This document shows positions 1-5,971 of a DNA stretch of 6,065 bases, one piece after another; the stretch's first letter is position 1, and each line of letters begins with the position of its first letter. The DNA lies in NCBI GenBank assembly GCA_035649575.1, contig DASRJH010000174.1:1-6065 (forward strand), given 5' to 3'. Both the position numbers and the translations under genes were made by a program. Source of the DNA: DASVAL01 sp035649575 (lineage in GTDB: Bacteria > Planctomycetota > UBA1135 > UBA2386). The notes under the pieces were generated by a model that saw only the letters and a list, made by a program, of their open reading frames with translations, searched no databases and was not told the origin of the DNA.

Positions 1-117
1 TGACAGCACGCGACACAGTGGCTCGCGACGGCGCGCAACAGCACGACGCCCGAAGCCGCGCTGCGTGGTCTCTGCCAGGCCCTGTTCGCGAGCAACGAAT
101 TCCTCCACATCGATTGA
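1..117 (+). CDS. C-terminal tail of a DUF1553-type (PSD1/DUF1549/DUF1553) protein, partial
   Basis: Only the last 37 codons and the stop (TGA, 115-117) lie in the window. The frame is supported by strong G/C bias at third codon positions and by its final residues, LCQALFASNEFLHID. These resemble the usual end of planctomycete DUF1553 proteins, where a short helix is followed by an 'L-N/S-S-N-E-F-L/V' motif. Full-length members are large exported proteins, often with an N-terminal cytochrome-c-like PSD1 domain followed by DUF1549 and DUF1553; their biochemical role is not settled. Finding a DUF1501 gene downstream on the same strand fits the common pairing of these families. Oddly, the first codon of the window in this frame is TGA, so the frame is open only from base 4. 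This could be an assembly-edge error, a frameshift just upstream, or a broken gene. The family call is by motif memory and context, from a very short piece. Confidence 0.6.
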
Positions 118-120
118 GTC

Positions 121-1218
121 ATGCATCCCGAACGTCGTGAGCCGTTGCGCGCTGCCGTGATCGCCGCCCTGCTCTGGTCGACTCTCTGGGGGGCGCCGCT
201 CGCTTCCCAGGTCGCCGAAGGCGTGGTCCGCGGCTTCGACGGTGCTCTGGTCGCGGGAGCGGTCGTCGTCGCGCGCACGGCTCATGCACGCGAAACCGGC
301 ATCGACGCACTGACCGACAAGACAGGGCGTTTCCGCCTCGTCTGCCCCGAGGCGATCGTGCGCCTGCACGTGCAGTTCGAGGGCGTGCGGTGCGACGTGC
401 CGGTGGTTGCCGGCAACGCGCTGGACGTCGCGGTGTCGTTCGCGCAGCTCGCGCACTTCACGCTGCGTGGCCGCGTCGTGCTGCCCGACGGGGCCCCTGC
501 AGCCGGCGTCGAGTTGAAGTGCCGCGACCGCGAAGGCCAGGCCTTGGCCCCGGTCACGGCCGGCGACGACGGCGCGTTCTCCGTGCGCCTGAACCAACCC
601 GTGCACGACGTGCTGGTCGATCCGCTCGGCTGGCGCCACGTGGTCAGCGGGCCGGTGACCGCCGACCACGAACTCGTCGTCGACCTGCGTAACAGCCGCG
701 ACAGCTTCTTCGCGGTCAGTGGCTCCGTCTGCGACGAACGCGGCGAACCCGTGGCCGACGGCGCCGTGCAGGCCGTCGGCAGCAACGGCGGCGCCGGCTC
801 GGCGCGCACGCGCCCCGACGGCAGCTTCGTGTTGTGGACGAATCGAGCCGTCGACGAGTTGCACGTGACCGGCACCGACCCGCGCATCGTGCGCAAGGGA
901 CCGTGGTCCGGTGCCTGCACCGTGGCGCTCGACGCGCGCACGCACGGTCTCGTGCTGCGCGTGGGCCGCTGCGTCGATGAAGGCGGCAAGGGTCTGGCCG
1001 GCGCGATCGTGTTCGCGGTCGACAAGCCCGGCCCGCCGAAGAAGGGCGTGCCCGGGCTGACCAGGACGGGTTCCGGCGGCTGGTTCCGCGTCATGCTGCC
1101 GCGCGACACGGCGTTCCTGTTCGCGATCGGCGAAGGAGAGCAACTCGGTGGCAGCGCGCCCGTGCCCGCGGCCAACACGGTGATCGAGGTGCGCGCGACC
1201 AAGATGCAGGGTCATTAG
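121..1218 (+). CDS. Secreted protein of about four carboxypeptidase-regulatory-like repeats
   Basis: A 365-residue protein starting 3 bases after the upstream stop and ending in TAG. The N-terminus looks like a Sec signal peptide: basic residues RREPLR (5-10), a hydrophobic core around 11-23 and a likely cut near PLAS (26-29). The mature part is about four beta-sandwich repeats of the carboxypeptidase-regulatory-like kind, at roughly residues 33-94, 114-172, 198-252 and 279-340. Each has a 'G-x-V', a 'G-x-P/L-x-A/D-G-A-x-V' strand turn and a 'T-x-x-D/G-G-x-F-x-V' strand (DKTGRFRLV 66-74, GDDGAFSVRL 148-157, RPDGSFVLW 231-239, GSGGWFRVML 317-326). No catalytic domain, transmembrane helix or sorting signal follows. 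Six cysteines (75, 91, 134, 204, 266, 284) could form disulfides after export. Such folds usually serve binding or architecture, so a role beside the DUF1553/DUF1501 proteins is inferred. ATG 121 is chosen because it gives a complete signal peptide; there is no clear ribosome binding site, so coupling to the upstream gene is plausible. Confidence 0.8.
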   Translation: MHPERREPLRAAVIAALLWSTLWGAPLASQVAEGVVRGFDGALVAGAVVVARTAHARETGIDALTDKTGRFRLVCPEAIVRLHVQFEGVRCDVPVVAGNALDVAVSFAQLAHFTLRGRVVLPDGAPAAGVELKCRDREGQALAPVTAGDDGAFSVRLNQPVHDVLVDPLGWRHVVSGPVTADHELVVDLRNSRDSFFAVSGSVCDERGEPVADGAVQAVGSNGGAGSARTRPDGSFVLWTNRAVDELHVTGTDPRIVRKGPWSGACTVALDARTHGLVLRVGRCVDEGGKGLAGAIVFAVDKPGPPKKGVPGLTRTGSGGWFRVMLPRDTAFLFAIGEGEQLGGSAPVPAANTVIEVRATKMQGH

Positions 1219-1243
1219 CGGTTACAGTCCCACCCTCTCGCCC

Positions 1244-2659
1244 ATGCGAACCCCTCACGACCGCTGCGGATCCTGCGCGCCCTCGCGGCGCACGCTGTTG
1301 CAGCAGAGCGCGTGCGGCTTCGGCGCGCTCGCGCTCGCCGATCTGTTGCGAGCCAGTGGCACACTGCCGGGCGATGGACCGACGGCCCCGCGGCAACCGC
1401 ACTTCGCGCCGCGCTGCAAACGCGTCGTGTTCCTGTTCATGCACGGCGGGCCCTCGCACGTCGACACGTTCGACTACAAGCCGCTGTTGCAGCGCGACTC
1501 GGGCAAGCCGCTGCCGTTCGCGAAACCGCGCGTGACCTTCGCCGAGACCGGCAACCTGATGGGTTCGCCGTTCCGCTTCGCGCAGCACGGTGACTCGGGC
1601 GCGTGGGTCAGCGAGCTGTTCCCGCACCTCGCGCGCTGCGCCGACCAGCTCTGCTTCCTGAAGGGACTGCACGGCAGCAACGACGCGCACGGCGGTGCCT
1701 TGCTCAAGATCCACACGGGCAGCGACACGTTCGTGCGGCCTTCGATCGGCAGCTGGGCGTTCTACGGTCTCGGCACCGAGAACCAGAACCTGCCGGGCTT
1801 CGTCACGATCTGCCCCACGCTCGGCCACGGCGGCGTCAACAACTGGTCGGCGGCCTTCCTGCCCGGCGTCTATCAGGGCACGCCGCTCGGCAACGCGAGC
1901 GTGCCGAGCGACAAGGCCGTCGTGCGCCACCTGCAGAGCGGCCTGCCGCCGGACCTGCAGCGCGCGCAGCTCGACCTGCTGCAGAGCCTCAACGAGGAAC
2001 ACAGCAAGGCGCGACCCGGCGACGACGCACTGCAGGCGCGCATCGAGAGCTTCGAGCTCGCGTTCCGCATGCAGCTCGAAGCGCCGCAGGTGCTCGACCT
2101 CGGCGCCGAGACGGAAACGACGAAGCGTCTCTACGGCCTTCACGACGCAACCACGGCGAACTTCGGCCGCCAGTGTCTGATGGCGCGGCGGCTGCTCGAG
2201 GCCGGCGTGCGCTTCGTGCAGTGCACCCACAGCTACAAGTGGGACCAGCACAACAATCTCGAGCCCGACCATCGCAAGAACGCGCGCGAAGTCGACCTGC
2301 CGATCGCGGGTCTGCTCGTCGATCTGCAGCAGCGAGGTCTGCTCGAGGACACGCTGGTGTGGTGGGGCGGCGAGTTCGGCCGCACGCCGACCAGCGAAGG
2401 GGGCACCGGTCGCGACCACAATCCGCACGCGTTCACGCACTTCCTGGCCGGCGGCGGCGTCCGAGCCGGGTTCTCGTATGGCGTGACCGACGACTACGGC
2501 TACTACACGGTCGGCGAACGTATGCACGTGCACGACCTGCACGCCACGATCCTGCATCTGCTCGGGCTCGACCACGAGCGGCTCACGTATCGCCACGCGG
2601 GGCGCGACTTCCGGCTCACCGACGTCGAGGGCAAGGTCGCACGCGCGATCCTGGCCTGA
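1244..2659 (+). CDS. DUF1501 family protein with Tat signal (sulfatase/alkaline-phosphatase-like fold)
   Basis: A 471-residue protein, a normal length for DUF1501 (Pfam PF07394). The N-terminus carries a twin-arginine motif, SRRTLLQ (14-20), followed by a hydrophobic stretch GFGALALADLL (25-35), so export folded through Tat is likely. Family hallmarks are MHGGPSHVDTFDYKP (66-80), GGEFGRTP (375-382), GRDHNP (389-394) and a C-terminal HVHDLHATILHLLGLDH (428-444) leading into a 'YRHAGRDFRLTDVEG' ending (449-463). The family is distantly related to sulfatases and alkaline phosphatases and the conserved H/D/E residues could bind metal, but no substrate is established. These genes are usually encoded with PSD1/DUF1549/DUF1553 proteins, as seems the case here, although a beta-repeat gene lies between. 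The start at 1244 gives a complete Tat signal; it lies 25 bases after the preceding stop and no Shine-Dalgarno sequence is visible. Nothing suggests truncation. The gene probably shares a transcript with the two upstream genes. Confidence 0.93.
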   Translation: MRTPHDRCGSCAPSRRTLLQQSACGFGALALADLLRASGTLPGDGPTAPRQPHFAPRCKRVVFLFMHGGPSHVDTFDYKPLLQRDSGKPLPFAKPRVTFAETGNLMGSPFRFAQHGDSGAWVSELFPHLARCADQLCFLKGLHGSNDAHGGALLKIHTGSDTFVRPSIGSWAFYGLGTENQNLPGFVTICPTLGHGGVNNWSAAFLPGVYQGTPLGNASVPSDKAVVRHLQSGLPPDLQRAQLDLLQSLNEEHSKARPGDDALQARIESFELAFRMQLEAPQVLDLGAETETTKRLYGLHDATTANFGRQCLMARRLLEAGVRFVQCTHSYKWDQHNNLEPDHRKNAREVDLPIAGLLVDLQQRGLLEDTLVWWGGEFGRTPTSEGGTGRDHNPHAFTHFLAGGGVRAGFSYGVTDDYGYYTVGERMHVHDLHATILHLLGLDHERLTYRHAGRDFRLTDVEGKVARAILA

Positions 2660-2669
2660 TACGCGATCA
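2657..2669. other. Convergent stop-codon junction of the two operons
   Basis: The DUF1501 stop (TGA, 2657-2659, plus strand) and the kinase stop (TGA on the minus strand, 2669-2667) are separated by 7 bases. The junction TGATACGCGATCA is a near-palindrome whose arms TGAT/ATCA contain the two stops. There is no room for an intrinsic terminator between the genes, so each transcript probably runs into the opposite gene. Confidence 0.9.
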
Positions 2670-5384
2670 ACGCCCCTGACGGCGACCTTCCCCTCGCCGG
2701 TCGGGACGCGGCCCCCCCTCGGGCGGGGGCAGGTCTTCGCGCGAAGGCACACGCTGCAGGATCGCATGCAAACGCTCGGTCAGCATGGCATCGCCCAACC
2801 TCGTCGCCTGGCTGCGCAACTGCGGGCGCCAGCTCGCATCGGGCGGCCCCGGGCGCGGCCGGTCGGCGAGCTGCTTCTCGACGAGGTCCAGGACCGCCTT
2901 GAACTCGGCGATCGCATCGTCGCGCTGGCCGCTCGTCTCGCAGAGGAACACGAGCGCCAACCGCGTCTTCAGCACCTGCTCCAGCGTGCGCATCTCGACC
3001 TCGCGGCCGACGCCGAGCAGGTCGCCTTCGTGGCGCAGGGCCGAACGCAGCTCGGTTTCCGCTTCGGCGCGGCGGGCTGGCCTCGCGCTCTCGGCCAGCT
3101 CGGCGAAGGACCCAGCCAAGGCGCGTCCGAGCAGCGAGCTCGCGCGCGCCCGCAGCCGCTGGTACTCGCGGAACAACGGCTGTTCGGCCAGCAACCGCTC
3201 GGCGTGCATCTTGGCTTCGCGCAACACCGCGAGATCGGCCGGCTCGCTCTCACGACCTTGCCGCGGGTCGTCGCGCCGCGGCGGCGGCAGCAGCGCGCGG
3301 CACAACTCGAACCGGTCGTCGGAGCGCTCCGGGTACTGCGTCACGAGCTCCCGCAGGATCGCGATCGCAGCCGCTTCGGCAGCATCCCGCTCCTCGTCAC
3401 GCGGGGCGATGCGCGCCGACCGCAGCAGGCAGCGCGCCTTGAGCGCGCGCGCGTCGTTGTGCTCCGCGCCGTCGTCGAGCAGGCTGTCGACGAGGTCCAT
3501 CGCCTTCTTGAGCTGTTCGCGTTGCTCCTGTTCGCGCGGCGGCCGCGGTCGCTCGCCATCCTCCCGGCTACGCGCGAGCCGTTCACGCGGGGGACCGCCG
3601 CGCCCACCCGGGGGCCCACCGGACGGCTCGGCCAGAAAGAAGTGCACTTCGGCGCGTTCGAGCCGCATCTCCTTGCCGCCGTCGCTCGCAACCGACTCGA
3701 GCAGTGCCAGCGCCTGCGCGAACCGCGGCGTCGCGTCGAACCCGCGGCCGCGCTGCCGCTCGAGCTTCCCGAACTCGATCTGCACCGCTGCAGTCTCGCG
3801 CCGCACGTCGCGATTCTCGATCTTCGCCAGGCGATCGAGCGCCTGTTGGTAGGCCTTGGCGGCCTCCTCGAGATCCTCGGGGCGCCCGAGGCGCGCATGG
3901 ATCTGGCCGACGCGACGGCACGCGCGCGCAGTCTCCAACTGCAGCGCCTGGTTGCCCGCGTTCTGCGACGCGAACTGGTCGTAGAAGGTGATCATCTGCT
4001 GCAGCACCGCGACGTCGCTCGGTTCGATCGCGCGCACGACGACCGTCTGCTCGCCGGTCTCCTCGTCCTCGTCGAACGCGAGCGCCGGATCGGGTCCGAT
4101 CAGCGCATCGAAGATGTTGCTGAACGCGCCCAGCGTGTGGCGCAGGTTGTGCTCGGCGCGCGCCTGCTGTGCGGCCGCCGTGCCATAGGCGATCCAGCCG
4201 TAGACGCCCGCGCCGACGACCGCGAACACGGTGCTCGCGGCCAGCGCCGCCATCGCGCGGTTGCGGCGGCACCAGCGCAGCACGAGCGCCGGCGCGCTGT
4301 GCCGCCGGGCCTGGATCGGCCGGTCCTCGAGGAACGCCTGCAGATCCTGTTCGAACTCGTGCGCGTCCTGGTAGCGGTCGCGCGGCTCGCGCGCCATCGC
4401 CTTCTCGACGACGACCACGAGATCCTCGGGCACTTCGGGACAGAGCCGCCGCAGCGCTTCGGGCCGCTGCGTGCGGATGCGTTCCATGAGCTCGCTGCGC
4501 GTCTTGCCCGCGAAGGCAGGCCGCAGCACGAGCACTTCGTAGAGCGTGACGCCGAGCGCGTAGACCTCGCTGCGCACGTCGTAGTTGCCCTCGAACTGTT
4601 CGGGCGCCATGTATTGCAGCGTGCCGAGCAGGTCGCCCGCATACGTCAGTCCCTCGGCCTCGAGCGCCTTCGCGAGGCCGAAGTCCGTGACCCAGACGTG
4701 TTCGTTCGCTTCGAGCAGCAGGTTCGCCGGCTTGATGTCGCGATGCAGCGTGCCCTGGCCGTGCGCGTAGTGCAGCGCACTCGCGGCCTGGATGCCGATC
4801 CGCGCGCAGAAGCGCGCGCGGTTGCGCCACGCGCCGGTTCCGCGCGGCGGCGCTTCCGCCTGCAGCTGCCGCCATCGCTCGAGGCTCTCACCCGCGATGA
4901 ACTGCATCGCATACCAGTGGTAACCCTCGCTCTCGCCGCTGCCGAACACGGGCACGATGTTGCTGTGGTGCAGCTGCGCGGCGATGTGCGCTTCGCGGCG
5001 GAAGCGTTCGAGCTGGTTGCCCTGCAGCAGCGACGCCTGCGGCAGCACCTTCAGCGCCACGCGGCGGCCCAGCGATTCCTGCACCGCGTCGAAGACGACA
5101 CCCATGCCGCCGCGGCCCAGCTCGCCGACGATGCGGAAGTCGCCGAGTTGCGTGAGCGCGGGCAACGAGACGCGGCCACGACCGCTGCCGCTCGACGCGC
5201 GGTCGCGTTTGCAGTCTTCGAGCGCGATCAGCGTCGGCAGCAGCTCGCGCAGACCCTCGGCATGGGCCGGGTGCTCCAGCGCAAACGCCTCGACGTCGAC
5301 GGGACCCTGTCGATGCCGCTTCAGGAATTCCTCGGCCAGCAGGTCCAGCGGATCGCGCTGCGTCGTGTCGTCGTAGAGGCTCAT
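2667..5384 (-). CDS. Transmembrane PknB-like Ser/Thr kinase with C-terminal TPR-like region
   Basis: A 905-residue protein read from ATG 5384-5382. Residues 1-80 form a pre-kinase segment (EEFLKRHRQG 18-27; LEHPAHAEGLRELLPTL 36-52) of a kind I associate with planctomycete kinases. The kinase domain (about 83-351) has all main catalytic motifs: glycine loop GRGGMG (90-95), VALK lysine K112, helix-C glutamate E131, HRDIKPAN (214-221), DFG (234-236) and MAPE (259-262), so it should be active. A basic stretch RWCRRNR (370-376) precedes a membrane helix (about 378-400), placing the kinase inside and the C-terminal half outside the cytoplasm. That half is helical and TPR-like (clearest about 456-565 and 718-840), interrupted by Pro/Gly/Arg-rich stretches (587-622, 698-716, 884-905), and probably senses or binds a partner. 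The start overlaps the sigma factor stop (ATGA), so the two are cotranscribed and probably translationally coupled. The same frame is open to 5900, but that extension runs through the sigma gene and is not coding. Kinase call is firm; signal and substrates are unknown. Confidence 0.93.
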   Translation of the reverse strand: MSLYDDTTQRDPLDLLAEEFLKRHRQGPVDVEAFALEHPAHAEGLRELLPTLIALEDCKRDRASSGSGRGRVSLPALTQLGDFRIVGELGRGGMGVVFDAVQESLGRRVALKVLPQASLLQGNQLERFRREAHIAAQLHHSNIVPVFGSGESEGYHWYAMQFIAGESLERWRQLQAEAPPRGTGAWRNRARFCARIGIQAASALHYAHGQGTLHRDIKPANLLLEANEHVWVTDFGLAKALEAEGLTYAGDLLGTLQYMAPEQFEGNYDVRSEVYALGVTLYEVLVLRPAFAGKTRSELMERIRTQRPEALRRLCPEVPEDLVVVVEKAMAREPRDRYQDAHEFEQDLQAFLEDRPIQARRHSAPALVLRWCRRNRAMAALAASTVFAVVGAGVYGWIAYGTAAAQQARAEHNLRHTLGAFSNIFDALIGPDPALAFDEDEETGEQTVVVRAIEPSDVAVLQQMITFYDQFASQNAGNQALQLETARACRRVGQIHARLGRPEDLEEAAKAYQQALDRLAKIENRDVRRETAAVQIEFGKLERQRGRGFDATPRFAQALALLESVASDGGKEMRLERAEVHFFLAEPSGGPPGGRGGPPRERLARSREDGERPRPPREQEQREQLKKAMDLVDSLLDDGAEHNDARALKARCLLRSARIAPRDEERDAAEAAAIAILRELVTQYPERSDDRFELCRALLPPPRRDDPRQGRESEPADLAVLREAKMHAERLLAEQPLFREYQRLRARASSLLGRALAGSFAELAESARPARRAEAETELRSALRHEGDLLGVGREVEMRTLEQVLKTRLALVFLCETSGQRDDAIAEFKAVLDLVEKQLADRPRPGPPDASWRPQLRSQATRLGDAMLTERLHAILQRVPSREDLPPPEGGPRPDRRGEGRRQGR
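2711..2748 (+). terminator. Possible hairpins downstream of DUF1501, no U-tract (weak)
   Basis: Two GC-rich inverted repeats lie 52-89 bases past the DUF1501 stop. The first pairs GCCCCC (2711-2716) with GGGGGC (2725-2730). The second is a perfect 12-base palindrome, CTTCGCGCGAAG (2735-2746), whose stem extends to 2733/2748 with one G-U pair. No T-run follows on the plus strand, so neither is a standard intrinsic terminator. Both lie inside the C-terminal coding part of the opposite-strand kinase, where Pro/Gly/Arg codons alone can produce such repeats. A termination or transcript-stabilising role is a guess. Confidence 0.15.
4185..4253 (-). other. Single transmembrane helix of the kinase
   Basis: Codes for kinase residues 378-400, a hydrophobic run (MAALAASTVFAVVGAGVYGW and following) flanked on the N-terminal side by Arg-rich RWCRRNR. 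By the positive-inside rule the kinase domain is cytoplasmic and the following roughly 500 residues are extracytoplasmic. No second membrane helix is evident downstream. Confidence 0.85.
5381..5384 (-). promoter_or_regulatory. ATGA start/stop overlap, translational coupling of sigma factor and kinase
   Basis: On the minus strand the kinase ATG (5384-5382) overlaps the sigma factor TGA (5383-5381). This overlap typically reflects termination-reinitiation. No Shine-Dalgarno sequence stands out upstream (the region reads CTCGCAGAGCC), so kinase translation probably depends on ribosomes finishing the sigma gene, keeping the two products in proportion. Confidence 0.85.
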
Positions 5385-5971
5385 GGCTCTGCGAGGCTGC
5401 CGAGATAACCCTTGAGCCGCCCGAGCGCGCGCACGTAGCGATTGCTCGCGGCGTTCTCCTGGATGCCGAGCACGGCGGCGGCTTCCTTGTTGGACAGTTC
5501 CTCGAAGTGCCGCAGCAACAGCACCTCGCGGTCGATCTCGTCCATGCTCTCGAGCGCCTGCTCGATCTTGACGCGCGCTTCCTCGCGCATCACGGCGCGG
5601 CTCGGAGAAGTGATGTGGCTCACGAAGAACCCCGACAACGTGCCGCTCGCGGGCGCCGACACTTCGCGGCCCGCGTTGCGCATCTTCGCGCCGAGGTGCT
5701 TCCTGTGCAGGTCGATCATCGTCTGCTGCGTGATCAGGCGGATCCAGACGAGGAACGGCTTGTCGTCCCCGGTGAACGCGTCGATGCGCTTGCCGGCCTC
5801 GATGTAGGTGTCCTGCAGGATGTCCTCCGGATCGAGCCGCCCGACGAGGCGCGGATGAATGCGGAAGTTGACCATGCGGAGCAGCCGTTCGCGGTAGCAC
5901 TCGAAGAGCGGCGCCAGCTTCGCCCCGTCACCTGCGCGCAGGTCGCGTTCGAGCGCCTCTTCGGTTTCCAT
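5381..5971 (-). CDS. ECF-type RNA polymerase sigma factor (planctomycete, kinase-linked)
   Basis: A 196-residue protein from ATG 5971 (METEEALERDL), a typical ECF size. Region 2 spans about residues 14-97 and includes the core-binding motif DPEDILQDTY (47-56), followed by the region 2.3/2.4 part with the promoter-melting segment (FTGDDKPFLVWIRLITQQTM, 66-85). A linker of about 33 residues rich in Ser/Thr follows, including TSPS (121-124). Region 4 (about 131-190) has LLLRHFEELSNKEAAAVLGI (151-170), the helix-turn-helix that reads the -35 element. It would direct RNA polymerase to a small regulon. No anti-sigma gene lies next to it; instead the downstream overlapping gene is a membrane Ser/Thr kinase, so control by phosphorylation is the natural hypothesis. 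An in-frame GTG at 6001 would add ten residues (start MPRLARYPGA), but these look unlike the family N-terminus, so ATG 5971 is preferred. Neither start has a clear ribosome binding site. I cannot assign an exact ECF group without a profile search. Confidence 0.93.
   Translation of the reverse strand: METEEALERDLRAGDGAKLAPLFECYRERLLRMVNFRIHPRLVGRLDPEDILQDTYIEAGKRIDAFTGDDKPFLVWIRLITQQTMIDLHRKHLGAKMRNAGREVSAPASGTLSGFFVSHITSPSRAVMREEARVKIEQALESMDEIDREVLLLRHFEELSNKEAAAVLGIQENAASNRYVRALGRLKGYLGSLAEP

Noticed and set aside
282..1202. 306-codon minus-strand frame opposite the repeat protein
   Set aside because: Ser/Thr/Arg-rich without any domain; the plus-strand frame has a signal peptide and repeated beta-domain motifs.
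1603..2679. 358-codon plus-strand frame overlapping DUF1501
   Set aside because: Arg/Ala-rich out-of-frame shadow of the DUF1501 gene.
1091..2767. Long open frame (558 codons) on the minus strand opposite the DUF1501 gene
   Set aside because: It is antisense to a gene with clear family motifs, is rich in Arg/Val/Ala with no recognisable domain, and is explained by high GC with few chance stops.
2766..5408. Long open frame (880 codons) on the plus strand opposite the kinase
   Set aside because: Composition is Arg/Leu/Ala-rich low complexity with no domain, while the opposite strand has all catalytic kinase motifs. It is a GC-driven shadow.
5385..5900. In-frame upstream extension of the kinase (172 codons from 5900)
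   Set aside because: It runs through the sigma factor gene in another frame, has Arg/His/Pro-rich composition, and the ATG at 5384 with an ATGA overlap is the natural start.
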